DNA of 64,000 nt, taken from Nanogingivalis sp963517825. Its GTDB lineage: Bacteria > Patescibacteriota > Saccharimonadia > Saccharimonadales > Saccharimonadaceae. Location: the NCBI GenBank assembly GCA_963517825.1, contig CAUQGB010000001.1, positions 191,176 to 255,175 of the forward strand. The letters are read 5' to 3'. Under the pieces are notes generated by a model. That model worked only from the letters and a program-made list of their open reading frames with translations, made no database searches and was not told the origin of the DNA. Of the stretch, positions 33,035-41,885 are shown one piece after another (position 1 is the first letter of the stretch; every line of letters starts with the position of its first letter). Position numbers and translations under genes: made by a program.

Positions 33035-34123
33035 ATGAAGATACTAGGAATTGAAAGCACTTGCGATGAAACTGCGGCGGCCGTGGTTGAATTTGATGCG
33101 AGCAAAATTTCGCGCGAGAGTTCGCCAAAGTTGAAATTGCTTTCAAGCGTAGTTCATTCGCAGATTGATATTCATGCACAATTTGGCGGTGTGATTCCTG
33201 AGGTGGCGGCGCGTTCTCATATTGAATATGCTAACCCTGTTGTGCGAGAAGCGCTTTCGAAAGCAGGGATTTCCTTTAAAGATTTGGACGGAATTGCCGT
33301 TTCTTATGCACCTGGTTTGGTGGGCTCGTTGTTGGTTGGTACATTAACCGCGCGAACTTATGCACGAATTTTCAATAAACCTTTTTATCCAATTCACCAT
33401 GTTGAAGCCCATGTTTATGCGAATTTTTTGAACGAAAAACCGCCAAAGTTTCCATTTTTGGCGCTAGTTGTATCGGGCGGTCATTCGCAAATTGTTTTGT
33501 TTAAAGCTCATGGAGATTATCAAATTTTGGGCGAAACTCAAGATGATGCGGTTGGCGAGGCTTTCGATAAAGTTGCAAAAATTATCGGTTTGTCTTATCC
33601 GGGCGGGCCAGCGATTTCGAAAGCCGCACTGAATGGTGATTCTTCGAAATATAAGTTGCCAAAAGCGCGCTTAAAAGGGAAGTATGATTTTAGCTTTTCG
33701 GGCTTAAAAACAGCTGTTTTGCGAGCGGTTCAAAAAGAAGTTGGCGTTGATTTTAATTTTCCTTCTTTCGAATTAGCGGCAAAATTAACTGAAAAACAGC
33801 GAAATGATTTTGCGGCGAGTTTTGAAAAAACGGCAGTTGAAACTTTGGTTGATAAGCTTGAGCTTGCGGTGAAAGATTTCGCGCCGACAACAGTTGTGAT
33901 TGCAGGTGGTGTGGCGGCAAATTCAGCTTTACGCGAGGAATTATTACACCGAGTTTCGAAAAAAGTTCCAGAGGAAATTATTTTTACTCCGCCAGAACTT
34001 TGTACCGACAATGCCGCGATGGTGGCAACATTGGGCGCTTTTCAAGCTGTGCTGAGCGAATCGCAAAATCCGCTCAAGCTTGAAGTAAAACCGTCGCTTT
34101 CGATGAGTGATTCAAAATGGTAA
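33035..34123 (+). CDS. tsaD: tRNA N6-adenosine threonylcarbamoyltransferase
   Basis: 362 aa. Typical start MKILGIESTCDETAAAVVE, metal-binding HHVEAH, LVVSGGHSQIVL, ETQDDAVGEAFDKVAK, YPGGPAISK and the C-terminal VVIAGGVAANSALREEL with CTDNAAMVA. It transfers the threonylcarbamoyl group to A37 of tRNAs that read ANN codons. TAAAAT ends six bases before the ATG, so leaderless. Single gene; the other t6A genes are not in the window. Confidence 0.96.
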   Translation: MKILGIESTCDETAAAVVEFDASKISRESSPKLKLLSSVVHSQIDIHAQFGGVIPEVAARSHIEYANPVVREALSKAGISFKDLDGIAVSYAPGLVGSLLVGTLTARTYARIFNKPFYPIHHVEAHVYANFLNEKPPKFPFLALVVSGGHSQIVLFKAHGDYQILGETQDDAVGEAFDKVAKIIGLSYPGGPAISKAALNGDSSKYKLPKARLKGKYDFSFSGLKTAVLRAVQKEVGVDFNFPSFELAAKLTEKQRNDFAASFEKTAVETLVDKLELAVKDFAPTTVVIAGGVAANSALREELLHRVSKKVPEEIIFTPPELCTDNAAMVATLGAFQAVLSESQNPLKLEVKPSLSMSDSKW

Positions 34124-34125
34124 AA

Positions 34126-34154
34126 AGAAAACCCGCGATATTGCGAGTTTTTTA
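34126..34154 (+). terminator. Terminator of tsaD
   Basis: AACCCGC / GCGAGTT stem with TTTTTT tail. Confidence 0.7.
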
Positions 34155-34165
34155 TTAGAGGGCTA

Positions 34166-34816
34166 TCAGAATTTTTCAATTTTGAACTGATCCAATGAAT
34201 TAATAAATAGATCCGTTGGTTTAATGATGAAATCATTTTGCCCCTCGATCAGCTCTTCGCCAATCAAAGTTGGGTCAAATTTTTCAACATAAAAATAACC
34301 ATTTTGAATGAATTCATTTATGGTATCCATACCAACTTTAACCCAATGGTCATGAAGTGCCCAATCGATTTCGCTCAGATATAAATTAGTTCCATTAATT
34401 CCATGAGTTTCAACAATTCCGTTAATTCTATCAACTCTATTAATAAACCGATTGCCCAACTCTGTTTCATCAATCCCTTCGAAGAAAAGTTTCAGTGGAA
34501 GTTCCATGGCTTCACTCACCGCGAGACAGGTTTTCTTAACTAGTCCAACCATTGTTGAAGAAGTTTGAGCTGAATTATAGCGATTTAAGTCAACGCCATT
34601 TAGAAAAACGAAACCAAGCATAAAACTTTCGAAATATTTTTGGTAGTCTTTCATCTTTAATTCACTGGGGTAAATCGCAAGAAAAGTGTTTTTTCTAAAA
34701 TAAAAATTCCGTTTTCCAGCTACTTCTTTTTGCCAATCTTTACCATAAGCACTTCTCAAAAGTGCTACGGCATCTTCATATCCAAATCGAAAAACAAATT
34801 TATCAGTTATAAGCAT
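34166..34816 (-). CDS. Orphan protein of unknown function
   Basis: 216 aa, soluble. N-terminal basic/aromatic part (FVFRFGYEDAVALLRSAYG), a middle YFESFMLGFVFLNGVDLNRY and a long C-terminal alpha/beta region ending in a short acidic motif. No family recognised. GGAGG is well placed before the ATG. Consensus promoter, hairpin at the predicted 5' end, single gene. Confidence 0.6.
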   Translation of the reverse strand: MLITDKFVFRFGYEDAVALLRSAYGKDWQKEVAGKRNFYFRKNTFLAIYPSELKMKDYQKYFESFMLGFVFLNGVDLNRYNSAQTSSTMVGLVKKTCLAVSEAMELPLKLFFEGIDETELGNRFINRVDRINGIVETHGINGTNLYLSEIDWALHDHWVKVGMDTINEFIQNGYFYVEKFDPTLIGEELIEGQNDFIIKPTDLFINSLDQFKIEKF

Positions 34817-34840
34817 AACCGTTCCTCCAAATGTTCTATT

Positions 34841-34894
34841 TTTGCCAAAACGGCAAATCTTTTAAATTATAGCATTTTTAAGTAGAATTGTCAA
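34841..34894 (-). promoter_or_regulatory. Promoter and 5'-terminal hairpin of the 216-aa orphan gene
   Basis: Minus strand TTGACA (34889-34894), 17-bp spacer, TATAAT (34866-34871). The predicted start is at about 34859; hairpin TTTGCC-GTTTT-GGCAAA occupies 34857-34841. Confidence 0.6.
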
Positions 34895-34918
34895 GTTTTT
34901 GAAAAAAGAAAAATAAAA

Positions 34919-34946
34919 AAACCGCCCAATTTTGAGCGATTTTTGA
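34919..34946 (-). terminator. Terminator of rpsT
   Basis: AATCGCTCAA / TTGGGCGGTT with G-U pairs and a long T tail on the minus strand. Confidence 0.65.
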
Positions 34947-34959
34947 AAAATGTATCAAA

Positions 34960-35214
34960 TTAAGCAAGTTTTACGCCAGCTTTTTTTGCAGCAGCGGCAA
35001 GAGAAGCTTTTCGGCGAGCGGCTGTATTTTTCTTGATAAGACCTTTTTTAACAGCTTTATCTAGTTCGCTTTGTGCTTTTGAAAGGCTTTTTGCGCTTGG
35101 TTCAGCAACAAAAGCTTTAACTGCACCTTTGATATCTTTTTTAATTCCAACGTTGCGTTCGCGTCGTTTTGCGGTTTGTCGCATTCGCTTTACAGCAGAT
35201 TTAATAATTGGCAT
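34960..35214 (-). CDS. rpsT: Ribosomal protein bS20
   Basis: 84 aa, normal size. Lys/Arg-rich helices with MPIIKSAVKRMRQTAKRRER at the start and KGLIKKNTAARRKASLAA near the end, typical of S20. It binds the 5' domain of 16S rRNA. GAAGGAATT precedes the ATG; TATAAT lies about 40 bp upstream. Single gene with its own terminator. Confidence 0.95.
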   Translation of the reverse strand: MPIIKSAVKRMRQTAKRRERNVGIKKDIKGAVKAFVAEPSAKSLSKAQSELDKAVKKGLIKKNTAARRKASLAAAAKKAGVKLA

Positions 35215-35301
35215 TTAATTCCTTCTTTTAGGTTGTTATTTACAATTCAACATCAATTATATATTATTTCGAAATAAAAAGCAAGTATTTCAAATAAACT
35301 G

Positions 35302-35330
35302 TTGACATTTCATTGCGATTATGCTAATAT
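35302..35330 (+). promoter_or_regulatory. Promoter of the DHH-like / truB operon
   Basis: TTGACA (35302-35307), 17-bp spacer, TAATAT (35325-35330) with TG three bases before the -10. The leader is about 34 nt with AATAGGA before the ATG. Confidence 0.7.
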
Positions 35331-35370
35331 AGAGCTATAAATTATAAAAATAAACAATAGGATTCAATAA

Positions 35371-37485
35371 ATGTCAAAAAATAATGCTCAAGAGCAGATT
35401 ATCGCAAAGTTGAAAGAATCAGAAAGCATTCTAATTGCGGTAAATGATAGCCCAAGTGTTGATGAACTTTCATCAGCTTTGGCGTTGACGCTTGCAATAA
35501 ACAATTCAGGCAAGCATGCAACAGCAGTTGCGAGTGGTGAAATGCCAGATGCGCTAACTTTTTTGCGCCCAGAAAAAACTTTCGAACATTCGGTCGATTC
35601 TTTACGCGATTTTATTATTGCTTTAAATAAAGAAAAAGCCGATCATTTACGCTACAAACTTGTTGGTGATCACGTTAAAATTTTCATTACGCCGTATCGT
35701 TCGGTGATTTCTGAAAAAGACCTCGAATTTGAACAAGGTGATTTCAACATTGATTTTGTGCTAGCTTTAAATGTTGAAAGTCAAGATCGACTCGATGGCG
35801 CTTTGGCGGCGCACGGGCGAATTTTTCATGATGCTTCAGTTGCAATTTTAACCATTGGTGAAAACCAAACGAATCTTAACGGAACCCACTGGCATGCCGA
35901 AAACGCCAGTTCTTTGAGCGAGCTTGCTGTCCAAATTATTGAATCCCTTGGAAAGAAAAATCTTACTCACCCAGTCGCAACTGCTCTTTTGACTGGAATT
36001 GTTGCTGAAACCGACCGTTTTTCAAATGCAAAAGCCACGGCTGAAATCATGGGTCTTGCTTCGAAACTTATTGCGTCTGGCGCTGACCAACAACTTGTAA
36101 TTTCAAAAATCCGTGAAGCTGAAGAAAAGGCGGGTGAATTTGCCGTTCAGAAAAACGCTAAAATGGAAGAAGCACTCGAAGAGCTTTCTGGTGAAAAAGA
36201 AGATAAAAAGCAAGTTTCTAAAACCGAACAGAAACGTGATGGTGCTTTCGTAATTGCTCATGAAGAAGCAAAAGATGAAGCTGAAAAGGCTGAAGATGAA
36301 CTTGAAGAATCTCTAAATGAACTAAAAAATATTAATAAACCAGAAAATGCTTTTGCTGAGCTTGAAGAAGTTGAAACTTTTAAACAAAATCAAGAAACTT
36401 CTCAAGGAAATTCTAATGAAGAAATTTTCGAAGATCCAAGCAAAGATTTTAATGAAGATCAAAGTCAAAATGAAAATTCAGTGCAAAGTTCGATAGAAAA
36501 CCAAGAAATTCTAGCCGATCAAAACGTTCCAACTTTCGAAAACTCACAACCGCAAACCTTTGAACCTACTGAACCTCAGATTACTCAATCAGAAGTTACT
36601 TCAGTTTTCGAACAACAAAATCCAGCTGAAATCCCTGCTCAGCCGGAAATTGAACAAGCTATTCAATCTGGAAATGCACAAGGTTTGGTTGAAGGACCAA
36701 TGCAAAATTATGCGCCAGAAATTCCAGCACCCAGCGTACCTTTCGAAAACCCAAATGCATTTATTGCGGAAGCTCCAGTTCAGGGGCAGGTTTTTGAGCC
36801 GGCTCGCCAAGTTGAAATTTCGGTTCCAACTTTCGAAAACTCACAACCGCAAACCTTTGAACCTACTGAACCTCAAATTACTCAATCAGAAGTTACGCCA
36901 GTTTTCAAACAACAGAATCCAGCTGAAATCTCTGCTCAGCCGGAAATTGAACAAGCTTCAATGCGAGGTCAGGGTGATGAATATTATCATCCAGTTGAAA
37001 ATACTCAAATTGCAAGTAGCTTAATGGGCGCTCAACCGTATGAGCCAAGCGGAATTTCTCGTGGGGAAAACTCTGTAGCAACTTCAAATCCACAAAATAA
37101 TGACTATGTTTTAAGTCATAGTGGAGTTCAGAGTGCGGTTTACGAAGAACCTCAAGAAAATATAAACTTCATTCCAGAAACTCAACCTTATGCGCAAGCT
37201 GAAACTATTCAGCCACTTTCAAATTTCGAATCAAGCAACCCAATTTCAAGCGAGCAGTATGCGGTGAATAATCCAGCGCAAAATTCAAACGATTTTGCAA
37301 TGCCAATGCCACCGGCTATGCCAGATTTTAGTACAATGCCAATGCCGCCGGAAATTCCAAATTTTGATGTAATGCCAAATCCAGCAGAGCAACCAGCAAT
37401 GGGCGCACAAAATAGTGGCGATAAAATAATGACGGATCAAATTTACCCTAACGATCCATCACAGTTTAGAATTCCAGGAATGTAA
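35371..37485 (+). CDS. Degenerate DHH-phosphoesterase-like protein with Pro/Gln-rich tail
   Basis: 704 aa. Residues 1-270 resemble the DHH phosphoesterase fold (NrnA-type): ILIAVNDSPSVDELSSALAL aligns with the metal-binding H-x-x-P-D-x-D-x-x-G-S motif but lacks its His and first Asp; VALLTGIVAETDRFSNAKAT fits the later DHHA region. Catalysis is therefore doubtful. An acidic, probably coiled-coil linker (about 270-330) is followed by 370 residues rich in Pro, Gln, Glu and Asn, including two 45-residue copies of one sequence. The protein may be a scaffold or nucleotide-binding protein (inference). First gene of an operon with truB. Confidence 0.6.
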   Translation: MSKNNAQEQIIAKLKESESILIAVNDSPSVDELSSALALTLAINNSGKHATAVASGEMPDALTFLRPEKTFEHSVDSLRDFIIALNKEKADHLRYKLVGDHVKIFITPYRSVISEKDLEFEQGDFNIDFVLALNVESQDRLDGALAAHGRIFHDASVAILTIGENQTNLNGTHWHAENASSLSELAVQIIESLGKKNLTHPVATALLTGIVAETDRFSNAKATAEIMGLASKLIASGADQQLVISKIREAEEKAGEFAVQKNAKMEEALEELSGEKEDKKQVSKTEQKRDGAFVIAHEEAKDEAEKAEDELEESLNELKNINKPENAFAELEEVETFKQNQETSQGNSNEEIFEDPSKDFNEDQSQNENSVQSSIENQEILADQNVPTFENSQPQTFEPTEPQITQSEVTSVFEQQNPAEIPAQPEIEQAIQSGNAQGLVEGPMQNYAPEIPAPSVPFENPNAFIAEAPVQGQVFEPARQVEISVPTFENSQPQTFEPTEPQITQSEVTPVFKQQNPAEISAQPEIEQASMRGQGDEYYHPVENTQIASSLMGAQPYEPSGISRGENSVATSNPQNNDYVLSHSGVQSAVYEEPQENINFIPETQPYAQAETIQPLSNFESSNPISSEQYAVNNPAQNSNDFAMPMPPAMPDFSTMPMPPEIPNFDVMPNPAEQPAMGAQNSGDKIMTDQIYPNDPSQFRIPGM
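36526..36660 (+). repeat. 135-bp direct repeat, copy 1
   Basis: In-frame repeat of 45 codons, starting with the codons for V-P-T-F-E-N-S-Q-P-Q and ending E-I-E-Q-A. Copy 2 starts 297 bp later with only about seven base differences. Confidence 0.85.
36823..36957 (+). repeat. 135-bp direct repeat, copy 2
   Basis: Same length and frame as copy 1. The near identity of the DNA, not only the protein, points to a recent duplication within the gene. Confidence 0.85.
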
Positions 37486-37486
37486 A

Positions 37487-38167
37487 ATGGCGTTTTTCGA
37501 AAACGATAGCGGGCGAATCTTAATTGATAAGCCCGCTGGAATTACTAGCTTTGGTGTTGTGGCAAGAATTCGCCGTGTGCTAAAAAATGAGTTTGGTAAA
37601 AAAATGAAAGTTGGCCAGATAGGAACGCTCGACCCTTTTGCGACCGGGCTTTTAGTTTTGCTATATGGTAAAGAAACTAAAAATGCGATGAGTCTCACTA
37701 AGCTCGATAAAGTTTATGAGGCTGAATTTACGCTTGGCCAAATTTCCAGTACGGGTGATCCTGAAGGTGAGATTTCGAAATGTGAGAATTTTGAAGTTCC
37801 AACTTTCGAACAGATTGAAAAAGAAATTAAAACTAACTTTTTGGGCAAAATTGAACAAACACCGCCAGCTTTTAGTGCGATTAAAATTGATGGTAAGCGC
37901 GCTTACGATTTAGCGCGAAAGGGTGAAGATTTTGAAATTCCTAAACGCACGGTTGAAATTTTTGATTTCGAAATTTTAAGTTATGATTTTCCAAAACTAA
38001 AAGTTCGCACGCATGTTTCGAGCGGGACTTATATTCGTTCGCTAGCAGAAGATTTGGGTGAAAATTTGGGTTGCGGCGCGTTTTGTTCGCAACTTCGGCG
38101 CACAAAAATTGCCGATTTTGATATTTCGAAAGCTAAAAAGCTTGAAGATTTTGGAATTTTAGATTAG
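37487..38167 (+). CDS. truB: tRNA pseudouridine-55 synthase
   Basis: 226 aa, short for TruB because the C-terminal PUA domain is absent. Motifs: ILIDKPAGITSFGVV, the catalytic KVGQIGTLDPFATGLL (Asp), QTPPAFSAIKIDGKRAYDLAR and VSSGTYIRSLAEDLG. It makes pseudouridine 55 in the T-loop of tRNAs. It starts one base after the stop of the DHH-like gene, so it is translated from the same mRNA. Confidence 0.94.
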   Translation: MAFFENDSGRILIDKPAGITSFGVVARIRRVLKNEFGKKMKVGQIGTLDPFATGLLVLLYGKETKNAMSLTKLDKVYEAEFTLGQISSTGDPEGEISKCENFEVPTFEQIEKEIKTNFLGKIEQTPPAFSAIKIDGKRAYDLARKGEDFEIPKRTVEIFDFEILSYDFPKLKVRTHVSSGTYIRSLAEDLGENLGCGAFCSQLRRTKIADFDISKAKKLEDFGILD

Positions 38168-38206
38168 TTTTTGCTTATTCTACTAAAAAATGATATAATT
38201 TAAACA

Positions 38207-38755
38207 ATGAAAAACGCAAAAATTCTTTGGATTGATTTAGAAATGACTGGTCTTAATCCGCAAAAAGACCGGATTTTAGAAGTTGCCGCAATTGCGACAG
38301 ATTGGGATTTTAACGAAATCGCCACTTTTGAAAGTGCGGTTAAAGTTGATGAAAAAATACTCAAAAGCCGAATGGTTGGCGAGTTTTGGGATACTTTTAG
38401 TGAAACGCGCAATGCTTTAAAAGTACAAAACTCTCATGCTACTAAAAATTCACAAGAAGTTGAAGCGGATTTAATTAAATTTGTAGAAGAAAATTTTGCG
38501 GAAGAACTTTCGAAAGGCGAAAAGATTCTTTTGGGTGGAAATTCAATTCACCAAGATCGCCGATTTATTCGTGCGGAATGGAAAAAACTTGAAAAAATGT
38601 TGCATTATCGAATGCTAGATGTTTCGGCGTGGAAAGTTGTGATGAGCGCCAAGTTTAAACGGGTTTTTGCCAAGCCCGAAAATCACCGTGCGTTGGATGA
38701 TATTCGCGGTTCGATTGAAGAGTTGAAATTTTATTTAAAAAAGGTGAAAAAATAA
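38207..38755 (+). CDS. orn: Oligoribonuclease
   Basis: 182 aa, normal length. DEDDh exonuclease motifs: ILWIDLEMTGL (Asp, Glu), LLGGNSIHQDRRFI (Asp), and NHRALDDIRGSIEEL (His, Asp). It degrades RNA dinucleotides and short oligomers, and so finishes what PNPase begins. TGATATAAT ends seven bases before the ATG; leaderless. Its stop overlaps the next start (TAATG). Confidence 0.95.
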   Translation: MKNAKILWIDLEMTGLNPQKDRILEVAAIATDWDFNEIATFESAVKVDEKILKSRMVGEFWDTFSETRNALKVQNSHATKNSQEVEADLIKFVEENFAEELSKGEKILLGGNSIHQDRRFIRAEWKKLEKMLHYRMLDVSAWKVVMSAKFKRVFAKPENHRALDDIRGSIEELKFYLKKVKK

Positions 38756-39180
38756 TGAATCAAGATGAAATTAGAGATTTTTTGTTAACTTTTGATGCGG
38801 CAGAAGTTCGAAAAGATGAAGAAAATAAACTTGAAATTTTTGAAGTTAATTTTAATAAATTAGAAAAAATTTGGCAAGAAAAAATGGCTGGTGAGCTTGG
38901 TGATTTTGAGCGTGCGACTGGTGAAAAGATTCTTTCGAAAATTGCAGAGAGTGAAGAATCAAAAGCAATTTTTGCAATTATCCATGACGGTTCAAAGCCA
39001 TTAAACGTTGAAATGAAAACTGGTGCGCAATTGGCGCGAATTTTGCGCGAAAAGGAGAGCGTGGTCCCTTCTAAATTAATGAACGAGCGTGATTGGAATT
39101 TGATTATTGGGCAAGGGCAAGTCGCAGCCGATGAGTTGCAAGACTTATTACGGTTAAGTTATCGGTTGATTTGCGAATAG
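38755..39180 (+). CDS. Conserved-looking protein of unknown function
   Basis: 141 aa, soluble. It begins with a helix (DEIRDFLLTFDAAEV), has a central FERATGEKILSKIAESEESK, a strand-rich part (AIFAIIHDGSKPLNVEMKTG) and ends in a helix VAADELQDLLRLSYRL. No family recognised. It is translationally coupled to orn (one-base overlap), so some link with RNA turnover is possible but unproven. Confidence 0.6.
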   Translation: MNQDEIRDFLLTFDAAEVRKDEENKLEIFEVNFNKLEKIWQEKMAGELGDFERATGEKILSKIAESEESKAIFAIIHDGSKPLNVEMKTGAQLARILREKESVVPSKLMNERDWNLIIGQGQVAADELQDLLRLSYRLICE

Positions 39181-39287
39181 ATTCATTAAACTAACATTAT
39201 TTAAGTGAACTTCTTAGTGATGTGGCTTTATGAAAAGCGGGGTTTTCTTTGCGAAAAAAACTTTTTTGTGATATAATCATAAGTAAT

Positions 39288-40085
39288 ATGAAACCGAATG
39301 AAGATTGGAATCAGGTCGGCCAAAATCAAAATTTTGGTGCACAACAGAATTTTCCGCAGTATCCAAATAATTACCAAAATCAACAGCAATTTCCAGTTCA
39401 GCCAAATCAACCTGTTCAAAATCCACAAGTTGCTCCAAATTTAATGCCAGATCAAAATTATTCGCAAGATACTGCAACTGAAAACCCTTACACAGTTGAA
39501 TATCTCAATAAGATTGCACCCAAAAAAGCTGCTCCGTTTTGGACTAAAGGTAAAATTTTAGGTGCTTCAGCTTTGGTAATTTCGCTATTTTTCTCGCTAT
39601 TTATTATAATGACGGGGAATAAGGGGGATAGCGATACTCAGGCGGTGGTTCGTGCATATTACAATATTTCGAAAATCAAAGAAACTACAAAATCTTTCCA
39701 AAATAAGATTAAAAGTTCGGATTTAGCCGCCGTTAATGCTGGAATTAATACCTCGCTTAGTTCGAATGAGCAAGACTTAAAAGAATTCATGAAGAGCCGA
39801 AAGATCGAAGTTCCGCGCGGAGATTCAAAAAAGAACTCGCAAGCAATCAAACAGACTGACGCAATTTTCGATAAACTTAATGCAACCCTTGATGATGCCT
39901 TCTTGAATGCAACAATTGATGAAGTTTATTCGCGTGAAATGGCGTATCAGTTGATTCGTGTAAAAGATTTAATTGTGCGGCGTAAAAAAGCTTCACCATC
40001 TTCACAAAAGTCAGTATATGAAAAAATCGAAAAAAACCTTATAGAATCTTCAAAACAGCTTGAAAATTACCATAAAGCAAAATAA
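39288..40085 (+). CDS. Membrane-anchored protein with Gln/Asn-rich cytoplasmic arm
   Basis: 265 aa from the ATG at 39288, ten bases after TGTGATATAAT; an upstream in-frame ATG would read through that promoter. Residues 1-80 are Gln/Asn/Pro-rich, followed by one membrane helix (about 100-120, ASALVISLFFSLFIIM) and an extracytoplasmic helical domain of 140 residues with many Lys and Ser. No family recognised. The Gln/Asn-rich arm resembles the PrgI tail in composition. Confidence 0.65.
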   Translation: MKPNEDWNQVGQNQNFGAQQNFPQYPNNYQNQQQFPVQPNQPVQNPQVAPNLMPDQNYSQDTATENPYTVEYLNKIAPKKAAPFWTKGKILGASALVISLFFSLFIIMTGNKGDSDTQAVVRAYYNISKIKETTKSFQNKIKSSDLAAVNAGINTSLSSNEQDLKEFMKSRKIEVPRGDSKKNSQAIKQTDAIFDKLNATLDDAFLNATIDEVYSREMAYQLIRVKDLIVRRKKASPSSQKSVYEKIEKNLIESSKQLENYHKAK

Positions 40086-40096
40086 TTTTCTGAAAC

Positions 40097-40133
40097 GCAG
40101 CCCAATTTTTTGATTGATGAGGGCTGCTTTTTA
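40097..40133 (+). terminator. Terminator before dnaG
   Basis: GCAGCCC / GGGCTGC stem with TTTTTA tail; the dnaG -10 box starts only four bases further on. Confidence 0.75.
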
Positions 40134-40148
40134 TGTTAAAATATAGAT

Positions 40149-41885
40149 ATGAATGATGCCAGAGACGAAATTAAAGCAAGAATAAGCATTGAAGATTTGG
40201 CTGGCGAATATCTTGAGCTCAAGCGAACTGGGCGTAATTTTAAAGCACTTAGCCCCTGGACAAATGAGCGAACTCCGAGTTTTATAATTAGTCCCGATAA
40301 ACAAATTTGGCACGATTTTTCATCTGGAAAAGGTGGGGACATTTTTGGTTTTATCATGGAAGTTGAAGGTATGAATTTTCGTGAGGCTCTTGAATTTTTA
40401 GCAAGAAAGGCTGGCGTTGAAATTGAAACTTTTGATTCAAAACGCTCTAAAGAAATCGCTGAAAAAAAGGAACGACTTCGAAAAATTTTACAAATCAGTG
40501 CGAATTTTTATCAGCATATGTTAATCCGTGATAAAGAGGCTTTGAAATATGTTTTTAGAAATCGCAAACTTTCGAAAGAAATTGTACAGGAATTCAAAAT
40601 TGGTTTTGCACCTAATGGCCAGAAAACACTCACTAATTTTCTGTTAAAAAAAGGTTTTTCGATGAGCGATATTCGTGATGCTGGGCTATTGAACAGATTT
40701 GGCGGAGATATTTTTCGAAACCGAATGGTTATCGCTCTGCAAGATTCAAGCGGCTCACCGGTTGGGTTTACTGGCCGAGTTATCAAAGATGAGCCGAATG
40801 CGCCAAAATATTTAAATACACCTCAAACTTTGCTTTATGATAAATCTTCGAATATTTTTGGTCTTTCGCAAGCAAAAAATGAAATTCGAAAAGCCGGTTT
40901 TGTGGTTGTGGTTGAAGGGAACATGGATGTAATTTCGAGTCATCAAGCTGGTGTAAAAAATGTGGTTGCAACAGCCGGTACGGCAATGACGGTTCATCAT
41001 TTGAAGGCTCTTGGTCGATTTTCGAATGATATTCGTCTCTGTTTCGACAGTGATCAGGCTGGAATTAGCGCTACCGAGCGAGTGATTTCATTGGGGCAAC
41101 AAGCTGGAGTGGAACTTTCAATCATCACTTTAAACCAATCGGCAGGTGAAGCTAAAGATCCAGATGAACTAATTCAAAAAGATTTGGAGCTTTGGAATGA
41201 TTCAATTTCGAAACCACAACCGGCGATAGAGTGGACTTTTGACCAATATGAAAAACGGCTAAATATGACCACTGCTGTAGGAAAAAAGGAGTTTTCCACA
41301 ACGGCACTTAAACTTGTGGAAAACTTAAATGATCCTGTGGAAAAAGATTTTTATATCGAGCAAATTGCAAAAAGGATTGGTGTTTCGAAAGCTATATTAC
41401 TCGGGAAATTTGACGAAAAGCCTAAAACTATAAAACCAAAAAGGCGGATTAAAATTGAAAAAGCTAACGATAGATTTATCGACGAATATATTTATGAAGA
41501 TGATTTGTTAGCTCTTGCGATTAAAGAGCAGAAATTTGCCAAAATGTTGAGAAAACTGCAAAATAATATTTTGCATGGCAAGCAGCGGAATAACATTCTA
41601 GAAATATTGAAATCTGAAGATATAGAACTCTTGAAAAGCTTTGATGAATATGTTAAAATACTTCTATTAAAGGCTGACGAACGACTCGGAAATATAAAAG
41701 GCAGTGCCACCGACGAAATGAAGCGTTTGATTCAGAAAGTTAAAACCCAAAATCTGCAAGAAAGAAAAGAGAATCTTCAAGAACAGCTCGAAAATGCTGA
41801 AATTCAAGGTGATGAAAATTTGAAAACGAAGATCTTGTTGGAGATTATGCAATTAAATAAGGAGTTAAATAGTGGCAAAAGGTAA
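40149..41885 (+). CDS. dnaG: DNA primase lacking zinc ligands
   Basis: 578 aa. The N-terminal region has the order of the primase zinc-binding domain (RISIEDLAGEYLELKRTGRN, then TPSFIISPDKQIWHDF) but the metal ligands are replaced: C-P-F-H reads SPWT (35-38) and the C-x-x-C after the strand reads DFSS (56-59). The catalytic core is intact: FTGRVI, the TOPRIM motif VVVVEGNMDVISS and CFDSDQAG. A DnaB-binding-like C-terminal part follows. It makes RNA primers for replication. TGTTAAAAT ends six bases before the ATG (leaderless). It overlaps rpoD by 14 bp, the classical macromolecular synthesis operon. Confidence 0.93.
   Translation: MNDARDEIKARISIEDLAGEYLELKRTGRNFKALSPWTNERTPSFIISPDKQIWHDFSSGKGGDIFGFIMEVEGMNFREALEFLARKAGVEIETFDSKRSKEIAEKKERLRKILQISANFYQHMLIRDKEALKYVFRNRKLSKEIVQEFKIGFAPNGQKTLTNFLLKKGFSMSDIRDAGLLNRFGGDIFRNRMVIALQDSSGSPVGFTGRVIKDEPNAPKYLNTPQTLLYDKSSNIFGLSQAKNEIRKAGFVVVVEGNMDVISSHQAGVKNVVATAGTAMTVHHLKALGRFSNDIRLCFDSDQAGISATERVISLGQQAGVELSIITLNQSAGEAKDPDELIQKDLELWNDSISKPQPAIEWTFDQYEKRLNMTTAVGKKEFSTTALKLVENLNDPVEKDFYIEQIAKRIGVSKAILLGKFDEKPKTIKPKRRIKIEKANDRFIDEYIYEDDLLALAIKEQKFAKMLRKLQNNILHGKQRNNILEILKSEDIELLKSFDEYVKILLLKADERLGNIKGSATDEMKRLIQKVKTQNLQERKENLQEQLENAEIQGDENLKTKILLEIMQLNKELNSGKR

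Noticed and set aside
36526..36957. CRISPR-like or mobile repeat
   Set aside because: Only two long copies, in frame within a coding region, which fits a protein tandem duplication.
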